A stretch of 27,792 bases of DNA from an uncultured Eggerthellaceae bacterium. Lineage in GTDB: Bacteria; Actinomycetota; Coriobacteriia; Coriobacteriales; Eggerthellaceae. A model generated the notes under the pieces. It searched no databases and was not told the origin of the DNA. It worked only from the letters and a program-made list of their open reading frames with translations. The stretch covers positions 1-27,792 of the forward strand of contig CAKUNS010000024.1 in NCBI GenBank assembly GCA_934668515.1, in the 5' to 3' direction. Within the stretch, counting starts at the first letter, position 1; every line of letters begins with the position of its first letter. Below, piece after piece: positions 1 to 7,950 of the stretch. Made by a program: the position numbers and the translations under genes.

Positions 1-1002
1 CATGAGAGCTTCGCCATCGACGCGAATAATGCACATCAAAAGGCATATCAAAGCCGCAGCGCCATTGGATCCCAACGAAGAGAGCAGGGCGTATACGGCC
101 GAATCCTTTGGAAGAACGCTTGGTCCAAGCATGACGACGACAAGTAAGATCATCAAAGCGAGGATGACCTTCTGCGATCGGTCGAGCGAAAGATCAAGGC
201 CGTCAAAATATGAGCCATCGATCAAAGCGACCTTGTCGGCGTTGCAACGGAATACGAACTTGCCCAACAACACGTACGCGGCAAGGAGCAGGAAACACAT
301 CGCGAATTCCCAGGCCGCGAAAACGAAGTCGTTCAGGACAACGCCGCTAACCTTAGACATGACCCCAAACGCAACCGCGCCTACAGTACGAAAGGAGAAC
401 AGGCCATTGCCCAGGCAAGACGCCATAACAACACCGATCATCGAGAAAGTCGCGAAAGATTCGAACTTTTCGATTTTCGCCTCGGACAAAATATCCTGAA
501 GGATGATCCAACCCAGGAACACCATCGCCACTGCGCTGGTAAGCGAAGACACGAGAGCAACTGCGGCAAGGAAGAAGAACAGCAACACGAACGGCCTGCC
601 GCGAACAACCTTTCGCGACACGAACCACAAAGCAATGAACTTGCTGATGCCTGATTTCTCGAGATTCTTTGCAATCATCATCATGAACAGCAAAAGGGTT
701 ACGACGCCGCCGCCCCAACCCGAAGACAGCACCTGGCCAAGAGGCATAACGCCCAGAAGCGCCATTGCGAGAATGCCGGCAATGGAAGGCCAGATCATGC
801 CAATCGCTGTCCAACCGTAAATCATCGCCAAGAAGATGCCTACGGCATTCATCCCCAAATGCGTCATGGGAGCTGGAGCTGGAAGGAAGCCGAATCCGAA
901 CATGATGACGAAGAAGATGATGGTTTTAGCCCACTGGGGAAAACCTCCGCCTTCCCCATCTTTATTTTTAACCGCCGCTTTTAAATTCATAGACTCAGAC
1001 AT
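1..1002 (-). CDS. SLC13/DASS-type anion permease, 3' end outside window
   Basis: A polytopic membrane protein of which the first 334 residues are visible; the frame stays open to the window edge. It starts at an ATG preceded by an AAGGGGG ribosome binding site about 8 bases upstream. A short polar N-terminus is followed by many hydrophobic segments. The region near residues 50-85 (GIFLAMIYGWTAIGMIWPS) and the following VMPLGQVLSSGWGG resemble the divalent anion/Na+ symporter superfamily (SLC13, DASS, ArsB-like), which moves carboxylates, sulfate or related anions. It lies 131 bases downstream of the arylsulfotransferase gene on the same strand, so co-transcription and a sulfated or carboxylated aromatic substrate are possible but inferred. 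Family assignment is fairly sure; the substrate is not known. Confidence 0.75.
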   Translation of the reverse strand, partial: MSESMNLKAAVKNKDGEGGGFPQWAKTIIFFVIMFGFGFLPAPAPMTHLGMNAVGIFLAMIYGWTAIGMIWPSIAGILAMALLGVMPLGQVLSSGWGGGVVTLLLFMMMIAKNLEKSGISKFIALWFVSRKVVRGRPFVLLFFFLAAVALVSSLTSAVAMVFLGWIILQDILSEAKIEKFESFATFSMIGVVMASCLGNGLFSFRTVGAVAFGVMSKVSGVVLNDFVFAAWEFAMCFLLLAAYVLLGKFVFRCNADKVALIDGSYFDGLDLSLDRSQKVILALMILLVVVMLGPSVLPKDSAVYALLSSLGSNGAAALICLLMCIIRVDGEALM

Positions 1003-1068
1003 AACGCAAACCCCCTTTTGGTTTCACGAACCGACCGCTTCACCAGGCCATGCTTTGCGTCGCGGTGT

Positions 1069-1094
1069 GTCCCGCCATTGATCGCTGGCGGGAC
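1069..1094 (-). other. Intergenic hairpin between arylsulfotransferase and permease genes
   Basis: A perfect 8-bp stem (GTCCCGCC / GGCGGGAC) encloses a 10-base loop. On the minus strand no run of T follows, so it does not look like an ordinary intrinsic terminator. It could attenuate transcription or protect the 3' end of the upstream message. Confidence 0.45.
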
Positions 1095-1133
1095 TTACCG
1101 CTTTCACCAAGAACAACAGCCTGACTCGAGCGA

Positions 1134-2516
1134 TTAAAGCCAGCGGCTCTGTTCGCCGTAGAAGTCCTCCATGAAGTGGTCATTCGTGAAATTCTCCAGA
1201 CGGAGCGCCGACGGCGCAGGCGGAACAACAGGCTTTTCGGACGGAGTGGGAAGATTACGCTGAAGGTAGTTGTAGGGATAACGATACGCACGGAAGGTGA
1301 ACAGGCCAGGATCGACGTATTCCCAGACGATCTTCTTCTCGGGGGTCACTTCAAACACACGGCCACCAATGCACTCGCAAATAAGCGTATTGCCATTGGG
1401 AAGGCGCTGCATACCAGAGCAGTAAGCGCTGTAGAAGTGCATGTTAACGTTGATCGAAAAGTACTCGTTCTGGTACATGTTGTCCTCGCCATAGCACCAA
1501 ACAAGCTCGAAGGTAGTCGGATCGATCTCCAGAACACGGGAGTAGCCGCGACGATCGGGATATACGCCGTCTGGGGCTACTTGAGTCGCATTACCGAAGT
1601 TAGCCTGGCTGCCGTTATCGAAGATCAAGATGTTGCCCTCGCCCGGCAGACCCTTCGGAATCATATGAACCTCATGCATGCCGATGATGGCACCGATCTT
1701 GCGAAGACGAGGATCGCTAACGTAGTCGGGGCCCAAACGCCAAACGATCTCTTTGGTCTTCTTGTCGATGATGAACATCACGTTCCAACTGCGGATGTCG
1801 ACGATGATGTTCTCAGGGTTAAAACGCTCGTCGCCGGCGTCGTACCATTTGTTGGGGCCAAGGTAAGCGCAGTTGTTGAAATAGGTTTCCTTGGTGTAGC
1901 CAGCTGTGTGGAGAATAGGGGTATGGTAGTAAACCTCTTTACCGATTTCGCTGAAGCCCATCTCGTCCCAGTGATCGGTAATCAGCCAATCCCAAACAAC
2001 ATTGCCATCATGATCAACCTCGACCAGCCACGTGTCGGCGATGGGATGAGGAGTGATGTCCGGGCGATCGACCATCTTGGTCGAGCAGAACAGGGTCTTA
2101 CCGTCCATCTCCGGAGCCTGGCCCGGTGCGTAATAGCCCGTCGGGCAACCATGACGCTGGAAGTCATGATGCTGTCGCGCAGAAGGAACGACGGTACCGT
2201 CCGGAAGATCAACTTCAGTGATGTCATCGCACTTCCACAACAGATTGCCATCCCAATCGACATGAATAAGATCCTTATCGTCGTGACGATGGCCGGGATT
2301 GATGCCAGAAGTGCCCATAATGGAACCATCAGGGAAGAGAATGTTGGCATAAGCACCAAGAACACCTTCCCACTTTTGCACGACATTGCCGTTCATGTCG
2401 ATAAGAACAGCGCCCTTACCAGAATGCACGGTGCTGCACGGAAGCAGCGTGTAGCCGTTGTAACACTCGTCGGGGTTGTAGCGCAGGGTGCCGGTAAGAT
2501 TGACTGACTGAGGCAT
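1134..2516 (-). CDS. Arylsulfotransferase (ASST family), no signal peptide
   Basis: A 460-residue beta-propeller protein of the arylsulfotransferase family, which moves a sulfate group from one phenolic sulfate to another phenol without PAPS. Blade-like repeats are visible, each with a xGxxxW pattern (DGNLLWK near 89, DGNVVWDW near 170, KEIVWRLG near 255, KIVWEY near 395) and LPNGNTLIC near 372. Histidine-rich loops QHHDFQRHG (115-123) and MHEVHMIPKG (280-289) are candidate active-site loops; I cannot say which histidine is sulfated. The chosen ATG has AGGAGA just upstream, whereas an in-frame ATG eight codons earlier lacks such a site. No N-terminal hydrophobic segment is seen, so the protein appears cytoplasmic, unlike the periplasmic E. 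coli-type enzyme. It precedes the permease gene. Confidence 0.85.
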   Translation of the reverse strand: MPQSVNLTGTLRYNPDECYNGYTLLPCSTVHSGKGAVLIDMNGNVVQKWEGVLGAYANILFPDGSIMGTSGINPGHRHDDKDLIHVDWDGNLLWKCDDITEVDLPDGTVVPSARQHHDFQRHGCPTGYYAPGQAPEMDGKTLFCSTKMVDRPDITPHPIADTWLVEVDHDGNVVWDWLITDHWDEMGFSEIGKEVYYHTPILHTAGYTKETYFNNCAYLGPNKWYDAGDERFNPENIIVDIRSWNVMFIIDKKTKEIVWRLGPDYVSDPRLRKIGAIIGMHEVHMIPKGLPGEGNILIFDNGSQANFGNATQVAPDGVYPDRRGYSRVLEIDPTTFELVWCYGEDNMYQNEYFSINVNMHFYSAYCSGMQRLPNGNTLICECIGGRVFEVTPEKKIVWEYVDPGLFTFRAYRYPYNYLQRNLPTPSEKPVVPPAPSALRLENFTNDHFMEDFYGEQSRWL

Positions 2517-2677
2517 GATTTCTCCTATCTCTCCATCCATACACCGTCGAATAACCGTTCTTCAAAGCGCACGAACCCAGGCAACCACAAGGCCGCTTTT
2601 CTTAGGTTTTGCTTGATTTTTTCTTTGCTGAACTGGTGTTTCGATCGATAACGACAAGATAACGCCTCTTAAAAGAA

Positions 2678-2705
2678 AAGAGGTGATACCTAGGTATCAC
2701 CTCTT
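2678..2705 (-). terminator. 28-base perfect palindrome, probable terminator of the toxin-antitoxin operon
   Basis: The 28 bases are perfectly self-complementary around a central CCTAGG; one half reads AAGAGGTGATACCT. On the minus strand it lies 25 bases beyond the toxin stop and is followed by TTCTTTT, as expected of an intrinsic terminator. A CCTCTT at 2665-2670 can also pair with AAGAGG at 2678-2683. Confidence 0.7.
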
Positions 2706-2730
2706 AGAGAAACGCTGCTTGCTTCAACAC

Positions 2731-3141
2731 CTAAACTAGCGAAACGTCGCACCAAGACTCAATGCGAAGTCCAGGAACGCGTTTGAACTCACGCACATTG
2801 CTTGTAACGAGCGTGGCGTTCTGACTTCGAGCCATAGCCGCAATCATGAGATCGTTGGGTCCTATCTTCATTCCCGCGGTCTCAAGATGCGCGCGAATGG
2901 TTGCATATTCCCTTGCGCAAGCCGAATCAAACGGGACAATTGCAAACGGAACAAGGAAACGTTCGAGCAGCAGCCCATTTCCTTTAGGATCTTGGCTTTT
3001 CAGGGCGCCCACGATGAGCTCGGCCTCGACCACAGAGGGAATAGCAAACAAACGCGGGTCGCTTCTTCTCATTAGTTTGTATGCAATAGGAGCTTTACCT
3101 CGAAGAAGCTCGATGCACGTGCAGGAGTCGAGATAATACAT
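2731..3141 (-). CDS. vapC: VapC-type PIN-domain ribonuclease toxin
   Basis: A 136-residue PIN-domain protein, the usual size for VapC, which cleaves RNA (often tRNA or rRNA) when not held by its antitoxin. The order of motifs is typical: MYYLDSCTCIELLRG at the N-terminus with Asp5, SVVEAELIVGA with Glu41, IGPNDLMIAA with Asp97, and LVTSNVREFKRVPGL near the C-terminus. The ATG at 3141 shares one base with the antitoxin stop (TGATG) and has GGAGG a few bases upstream; a TTG one codon earlier is less likely. The pair is therefore translationally coupled. The RNA target cannot be read from the sequence. Confidence 0.9.
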   Translation of the reverse strand: MYYLDSCTCIELLRGKAPIAYKLMRRSDPRLFAIPSVVEAELIVGALKSQDPKGNGLLLERFLVPFAIVPFDSACAREYATIRAHLETAGMKIGPNDLMIAAMARSQNATLVTSNVREFKRVPGLRIESWCDVSLV

Positions 3142-3392
3142 CAAGCCTCCTGCAAGCAGGGTTCATCAAAATCAACTGGCTGGTCAAGCGAGCTATCGAG
3201 CTCGGACGGAACGACGAAGGAATCGTCTTCCAATGCTCCGTAGATATCCCAGAAACCATCAGGCCATGCTCCGAAATCACGGTCGCGGATAAGATCGCGC
3301 GCATACCGAGACAACGACACGTTTCTATCATCGGCGTTCTTGCGAAGGAGATCCATGGTTTCGTCGTCTACATATAAAGACAGTTGCGGCAT
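3141..3392 (-). CDS. Ribbon-helix-helix-like antitoxin partner of VapC
   Basis: An 83-residue protein immediately upstream of vapC and overlapping it by one base. The N-terminus MPQLSLYVDDETMDLLRKNA followed by NVSLSRYARDLI has the strand-helix-helix pattern of ribbon-helix-helix DNA-binding antitoxins. The acidic C-terminal half (from about residue 50, rich in Asp and Glu) would wrap the toxin. The chosen ATG has AGGAGG four bases upstream; an ATG five codons earlier lacks one. A tandem repeat 24 bases upstream of the start is a likely autoregulatory operator. The functional role is inferred from operon position and fold pattern. Confidence 0.82.
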   Translation of the reverse strand: MPQLSLYVDDETMDLLRKNADDRNVSLSRYARDLIRDRDFGAWPDGFWDIYGALEDDSFVVPSELDSSLDQPVDFDEPCLQEA

Positions 3393-3415
3393 GATTCCTC
3401 CTAACATCTACCAGA

Positions 3416-3439
3416 CAAGTATATCAACAAGTATATCAA
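3416..3439 (-). promoter_or_regulatory. Tandem 12-base operator repeats upstream of the toxin-antitoxin operon
   Basis: Two exact head-to-tail copies of a 12-base unit (minus strand TTGATATACTTG) sit 24 bases upstream of the antitoxin start. Each copy contains TATACT, a good -10 hexamer. Ribbon-helix-helix antitoxins commonly bind tandem repeats over their own promoter, so this is a likely operator-promoter. Confidence 0.6.
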
Positions 3440-3480
3440 CTTAAACGACAGATCTCAATGCATCCCCAGCGCAAAAACAA

Positions 3481-3514
3481 ATGGGAAGACACCCAATTAC
3501 GGGCATCTTCCCAT
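3481..3514 (-). terminator. Intrinsic terminator of the cyd operon
   Basis: A 9-bp stem (ATGGGAAGA / TCTTCCCAT) is followed on the minus strand by TTGTTTTTG. It lies 20 bases after the stop of the small gene behind cydB, so all three genes appear to share one transcript end. Confidence 0.8.
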
Positions 3515-3533
3515 TCTCATATCGAACACTGTC

Positions 3534-3701
3534 TCAACGGGATTTAAGCGCTAGAAGCACCGCTCCGACAACCAGCACGATCACCGTTCCCACCAGCCCG
3601 AATGTCGGAGATTTGTAACCTATCAGCATGACACCGGTTCCGAAGATAGCCATCGCCACGCACAGCACCGAAAGCCATTTCGCGTACAGCTTAGGTTCCA
3701 T
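3534..3701 (-). CDS. Small two-helix membrane protein behind cydB, candidate oxidase accessory subunit
   Basis: A 55-residue frame starting MEPKLYAKWLSVLCVAMAIF and ending LLALKSR. Its ATG begins on the base after the cydB TAA stop, and a terminator follows it, so it is the last gene of the cyd operon. Two hydrophobic segments (about residues 9-27 and 33-51) are separated by GYKSPTFG. There is no separate ribosome binding site, consistent with translation by coupling to cydB. Small proteins such as CydX and CydS stabilise cytochrome bd in other bacteria, but those have a single helix, and I see no sequence match to them. The accessory role is inferred from position only. Confidence 0.7.
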   Translation of the reverse strand: MEPKLYAKWLSVLCVAMAIFGTGVMLIGYKSPTFGLVGTVIVLVVGAVLLALKSR

Positions 3702-4724
3702 TTAAGCCACACCCTCGTCATCCAAGCGCCCCGCGAACACACGATACGCGATGACATGATAAACCAGCACCAGCGGCACGCCCACGCATGCGATCCCCGT
3801 CATCCACGCAAGCGAGGCGTCGGACGAGGCGGCGCTCATCAACGTGATGGAGGCGCCAACACTGCCAGGAGAAGCCACCACCAAATTCGGGAACAGCGTG
3901 GTCGCGCTTAGCGCAACCAGACACACAGCTGCAGCCGACTGCAGAACGAACGCCGGAAGATCGGCGCCCTTCCCGCCCAGCGCAATGGAAGCAACCATGC
4001 AACCGACGAATGCAACGGCAAACACGGTGCTCGCCGCAAGCATGCCTGAGGCGAACTCAGGGCGAACGACCGCGAACACCAGCACCGTGGCCAGCGCGAA
4101 CACGACGATCGCAACAATCTGGAACGAGCGACGCAGCTTCTCGGCGCGAACATGAACGTCAGAACCCTGACGGACTTTCAGCGCCACCCAGGCAGCGCCA
4201 GCGGAAAGGCACATCGCAAAACCCAGCAAACCGGCCGTCAGCGTGAACGGAGACAGCAACCCAAGCAAGGGGACGCCCGAGTAATCGCCGTTGGAAGCCA
4301 TGGGGATACCGGCAATGACGTTGCCCAAGGCCACACCCAAAAGCAGCGCAGGCAGGAACGAGCCCACCATGAAACACGCATCCCAAGCCTTACCCCATTC
4401 GGGATCGTGCGCACGGAACTCAAGCGAGACGGCACGAACGATCAAACCGAACAGCACCAGCATGACCGCCAGATAGAACCCCGAAAACGTCGTGGCATAC
4501 GCAGCCGGGAACGCCGCGAACAAAGCACCGCCAGCCGTAAGCAGCCACACTTCGTTACCGTCCCACACCGGGCCGATGCTGCGGCGCAGCAAAGCGCGCT
4601 CGGACTCGTTCTTCGCCAACGCGCGGTACAAAACGCCCACACCCAGGTCGAATCCATCAAGAACAAAGTACCCGGCAATCAACACGAAGATTAGGAAGAA
4701 CCACAACACTGCAAGGAAGCTCAT
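3702..4724 (-). CDS. cydB: Cytochrome bd ubiquinol/menaquinol oxidase subunit II
   Basis: A 340-residue membrane protein, subunit II of the bd-type quinol oxidase that reduces oxygen to water with high affinity. Signature stretches are GYFVLDGFDLGVG in the first helix and GPVWDGNEVWLLTAGGALFA around residues 50-70, followed by further hydrophobic helices. I chose the second ATG (one base after the cydA stop, with GGTGAG just upstream) over an ATG four codons earlier that overlaps cydA and has GAAGG too close to the start. The subunit carries no heme but has the acidic and Asn-Glu residues thought to line the proton path. It is followed directly by the 55-residue small gene. Confidence 0.95.
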   Translation of the reverse strand: MSFLAVLWFFLIFVLIAGYFVLDGFDLGVGVLYRALAKNESERALLRRSIGPVWDGNEVWLLTAGGALFAAFPAAYATTFSGFYLAVMLVLFGLIVRAVSLEFRAHDPEWGKAWDACFMVGSFLPALLLGVALGNVIAGIPMASNGDYSGVPLLGLLSPFTLTAGLLGFAMCLSAGAAWVALKVRQGSDVHVRAEKLRRSFQIVAIVVFALATVLVFAVVRPEFASGMLAASTVFAVAFVGCMVASIALGGKGADLPAFVLQSAAAVCLVALSATTLFPNLVVASPGSVGASITLMSAASSDASLAWMTGIACVGVPLVLVYHVIAYRVFAGRLDDEGVA

Positions 4725-4725
4725 G

Positions 4726-6141
4726 CTACTCACCATCCTTCACCGCGTGCTTCGCGGATTCAGCCATCTCGGAAACCGGGCCTCGCTTGATGAGATGCGA
4801 AATCACGCGAACCCACCCAGCGAACAGGAACACATACACCACCGCGAACAAAGCCAACGTCGTCAGCAACTCGGGAGCAGAAACGGACTGCGAGATGGCG
4901 TTCTGCGTAAGCAGCGCAACGCCATCGGGACTTGACGCGCCTGGGTACACAACCCACGGCTGACGTCCCACTTCCGCCGTGATCCAGCCAACCTGAATGG
5001 CAAGGAACGGGAACAGCGGCGAGATCACCAGCAGCTTCTGAAGCCAACGCATCGAGCGAATCTTGCCGTCGCGGAACGAGAACACGATCGCCAGAATCGC
5101 CGTGACCATGATCAAGCCGTACATGGCAACCATCAGGTGGTACGACTGGAATACCAAATTGACCGGGGCGCTTTCAACGTCAAGATCCCCGTAACGCTCG
5201 GTCTTCGCAAGGGAGTCCAAGCCCTGGTACTCGGTATCCCACGTGCCCGTTGCAAGGAAACTGGTCCCGCCGGGAACCGAAAACGGCGCGATGACCTGCT
5301 TGTTCTCTTCATCAACCCAACCGATGGCATACAGCGGAGGCACCTCGTCGGCGTACATGCCCTCCATCATGGCAAGCTTCGTGGGCTGCTCCTCGGAAAC
5401 TCGAACAGCCGAGGCGTGTGCCGTCACGATCAGCGCGCACGAGGCCACGATGCCAACCGCCGCGCCCACGCGCACGGTCTTCATCGCGAAGTCGGCATGC
5501 TTGCCCTTCAGCATGTACCAGGCACCAACGCACATAGCGGCAAAGGAACCCAAGATCAGCAGAGCAACTACCACATGGGTGTAGCGCGGCAACGTTGAAG
5601 GATTGAACGCCGCGGCGATGAAGTCGGTGATGATCGCCTTCGAGCCATCGGAAGCAAGCTCGGCACCGGCAGGGGTCTGCATCCACGAGTTAGCAATGAG
5701 GATCCAAAGGGCGCTTAGGCACGATCCGGCCCAAACAAGCCATGCCGACACTGTGTAGAACCTGCGTGACACTTTGTTGCGCCCGAACAACAGCACGCCC
5801 AGGAAGACGGACTCCAGGAAGAACGCGAACAAAGCTTCAGCGGCAAGCGGAGCACCGAAGATGTCGCCTACGAAACGAGAGTAGTCGGCCCAATTGGTGC
5901 CGAACGAGAACTCCATCGTGATGCCCGTGGCAACGCCGATCGCGAACGTCGCGGTGAAGATGCGCACCCAGAAGCGCATCGCGTCGCCGTCTTTCTCGTC
6001 GTTGCTGCGGTAGTACTTAGTTGCAAAGATAGCCGTGATCAGACCAAGGCCGATCGACAACGGCACGAAGATGAAATGATATGCCACCGTCAACGCGAAC
6101 TGGATGCGCGAGAGCAGCACAACATCGGTCAATGCTTCCAT
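4726..6141 (-). CDS. cydA: Cytochrome bd ubiquinol/menaquinol oxidase subunit I
   Basis: A 471-residue membrane protein that carries the hemes and oxidises quinol. Heme ligands by position are His22 (YHFIFVPLS), His189 (RYTHVVVALL) and Met337 (YHLMVAMYG). Glu102 and Glu110 in the AAEALFAFFLES helix correspond to the proton-path glutamates, and GRQPW (393-397) is present. It is about 50 residues shorter than the E. coli protein, and the Q-loop region (about 245-325) lacks the long insertion, so it belongs to the short Q-loop type. The ATG has GGGGG seven bases upstream. No cydC or cydD assembly genes are visible in this window. Confidence 0.96.
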   Translation of the reverse strand: MEALTDVVLLSRIQFALTVAYHFIFVPLSIGLGLITAIFATKYYRSNDEKDGDAMRFWVRIFTATFAIGVATGITMEFSFGTNWADYSRFVGDIFGAPLAAEALFAFFLESVFLGVLLFGRNKVSRRFYTVSAWLVWAGSCLSALWILIANSWMQTPAGAELASDGSKAIITDFIAAAFNPSTLPRYTHVVVALLILGSFAAMCVGAWYMLKGKHADFAMKTVRVGAAVGIVASCALIVTAHASAVRVSEEQPTKLAMMEGMYADEVPPLYAIGWVDEENKQVIAPFSVPGGTSFLATGTWDTEYQGLDSLAKTERYGDLDVESAPVNLVFQSYHLMVAMYGLIMVTAILAIVFSFRDGKIRSMRWLQKLLVISPLFPFLAIQVGWITAEVGRQPWVVYPGASSPDGVALLTQNAISQSVSAPELLTTLALFAVVYVFLFAGWVRVISHLIKRGPVSEMAESAKHAVKDGE

Positions 6142-6218
6142 TCCAACCCCCTCTAGTAGTTGCTTTTGGAATCTGTCTCAAATGCTACATCGCGTAGTGC
6201 AGGAATGGAAGACTTATT

Positions 6219-6237
6219 GATAATAGTTTCTATTATT
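6219..6237 (-). promoter_or_regulatory. AT-rich inverted repeat upstream of cydA
   Basis: Arms GATAATAG and CTATTATT are separated by TTT and match at seven of eight positions. It lies 78-96 bases upstream of the cydA start in an unusually AT-rich patch, a plausible place for a regulator or the promoter core. No known binding-site consensus is recognised. Confidence 0.35.
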
Positions 6238-6263
6238 ATTTGCTATACCTAGCCGACACAAAC

Positions 6264-6305
6264 AAAAAAACGCTCGGTGCAAGGCGCAAAACCTCACATC
6301 GAGCG
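6264..6305 (-). terminator. Intrinsic terminator after gatB
   Basis: On the minus strand, CGCTCGATGTG and CACCGAGCG can pair with a small bulge and are followed by seven T and TGTTTG. It lies 62 bases past the gatB stop and ends the gatCAB transcript. Confidence 0.8.
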
Positions 6306-6366
6306 CGAAAAAGATCCGTGGGGGGGCGCAGCAACAGCTGCGAACTCACAGCATTGGCTGAGCCGC

Positions 6367-7950
6367 TTAACCCAGCTTCTTGGCAATAAGCTGGTTCAGC
6401 AGCTTGGGGTTGCCCTGTCCCTTCGAAGCTTTCATGCACTGGCCGACGAAGAAGCCGATGAGCTTAGTGTTGCCCTCCTTGTAGCGGGCAACCTCGTCAG
6501 GGTTGGCAGCGATGACCTCGTCGACGATAGCCTCAAGGGCGCCCGTATCGGAGACCTGTTTCATACCGCGCTCTTCGACGATGGCAGCGGGGTCCTTGTC
6601 CTCGTCAAGAACTGCAGCGAACACTTCCTTGGCCTGCTTCGACGAAATGGTGTCACCGGCAAGAAGCTCGATCAGCTCGACGGCGCGAGCAGGCGTCAAC
6701 GGCATAGAAGCGAAGTCGATGCCGTCGTTCGCGTTCACGTAAGCGGTAACGTCGTTCAGTGCCAAGTTGGCAAGCGGCTTGGCCAACTTCGCAACGTCCT
6801 TGCCAGCTTCAGCGGCAACCTTCATGCCGCCCTCGAACAGCTCAACCGTAAACGGCTGCTCAACCAAATGACGGGCGTCGTATGCGGACAGACCGAAATC
6901 GGCGGCGTAACGAGCGGCCTTCTGGTCGGGAAGCTCGGGAAGCTTGGCACGCACGTTCTCGATGAACTCATCGCTCAGATCGTACGGAGCAAGGTCGGGG
7001 TCGGGGAACATGCGATAGTCGTCCGCCGTTTCCTTCACGCGCATCACGATAGTGTGCTTCATGGACGGATCCCAGTGGCGGGTTTCCTGATAGATCTGGC
7101 CGCCTTCCTCAAGAACCTGGGCCTGGCGGCAGATCTCGTACTCAAGACCATCATGCAAGCTTTTAAAGCTGTTGAGGTTCTTAAGCTCGGTTTTGGTGCC
7201 AAGCGTGGTGGAACCGCGACGACGCAGCGACACGTTGCCGTCGCAGCGCATGGAGCCCTCCTCCATGGAGCAGTCGGAAATGCCGATTGCCAGGAAGATC
7301 TGGCGCAGCTTCTGCATGAACAGACGCGCCTCTTCAGGCGTGCGCAGGTCGGGCTCGGTGACCAGCTCGATAAGCGGCGTGCCCGCGCGGTTGTAATCAA
7401 CCAGGGAATGCGTGGCACCAGCGATGCGGCCCTCGTCGCCGCCGATATGGATCATCTTGCCTGCATCTTCCTCCATGTGGATGCGGGTGATGCCCACGTG
7501 CGCGGTGTAACCGTCGGCGGTGCGCACGATGTTCTCGGTGGACTCGCCCTCGGCCAGGTCGTTCAGGTGATAACGCTCGCCGGCGGCCTTGCCGTCGACG
7601 TCAAGGTCAAGATAACCGCGCATGCAGAAGGCCTTCGGACCTTGGGTGGTCTGGAAGTTCTTCGACATGTCGGGATAGATATAGCCCTTGCGGTAGAACA
7701 TCGTGTGCTTCTCGATGTCGCAGTTAGTGGCCAGACCGGCCAGCACGATGCTTTCGATAGCGGCCTTGTTCGGCACGGGCAGCGCACCGGGAAGACCCAG
7801 GCAAACCGGGCAAGTGTGCGTGTTCGGGGCTGCGCCGAACTCAAGCTTGCAGCCGCAGAACATCTTGGTTTCAAGGGTGGTAAGCTCGGTATGGATCTCA
7901 AGGCCGATGACGGCCTCCCAATCCTCAAGAACTTCGTTGAGCTTCTTCAT
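6367..7950 (-). CDS. gatB: Aspartyl/glutamyl-tRNA(Asn/Gln) amidotransferase subunit B
   Basis: A 527-residue protein that binds the mischarged tRNA and activates its Asp or Glu side chain with ATP. The N-terminal core begins WEAVIGLEIHTEL and holds the zinc-type cysteines CGCKLEFG and HTCPVCLGLPG, then FYRKGYIYPDM and DYNRAGTPLIELV. The C-terminal YqeY-like helical tail ends GQGNPKLLNQLIAKKLG. Its ATG shares one base with the gatA stop (TAATG). Length and motifs are normal. GatA delivers ammonia to this subunit through a channel in the complex. Confidence 0.97.
   Translation of the reverse strand: MKKLNEVLEDWEAVIGLEIHTELTTLETKMFCGCKLEFGAAPNTHTCPVCLGLPGALPVPNKAAIESIVLAGLATNCDIEKHTMFYRKGYIYPDMSKNFQTTQGPKAFCMRGYLDLDVDGKAAGERYHLNDLAEGESTENIVRTADGYTAHVGITRIHMEEDAGKMIHIGGDEGRIAGATHSLVDYNRAGTPLIELVTEPDLRTPEEARLFMQKLRQIFLAIGISDCSMEEGSMRCDGNVSLRRRGSTTLGTKTELKNLNSFKSLHDGLEYEICRQAQVLEEGGQIYQETRHWDPSMKHTIVMRVKETADDYRMFPDPDLAPYDLSDEFIENVRAKLPELPDQKAARYAADFGLSAYDARHLVEQPFTVELFEGGMKVAAEAGKDVAKLAKPLANLALNDVTAYVNANDGIDFASMPLTPARAVELIELLAGDTISSKQAKEVFAAVLDEDKDPAAIVEERGMKQVSDTGALEAIVDEVIAANPDEVARYKEGNTKLIGFFVGQCMKASKGQGNPKLLNQLIAKKLG

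Noticed and set aside
1176..2507. A 443-codon plus-strand frame opposite the arylsulfotransferase gene
   Set aside because: Antisense shadow without motifs; the minus-strand gene has a good ribosome binding site and family signatures.
2731..3392. The toxin-antitoxin pair as part of a larger defence island
   Set aside because: The neighbours are metabolic and respiratory genes with normal spacing; no restriction, CRISPR or other defence genes are present.
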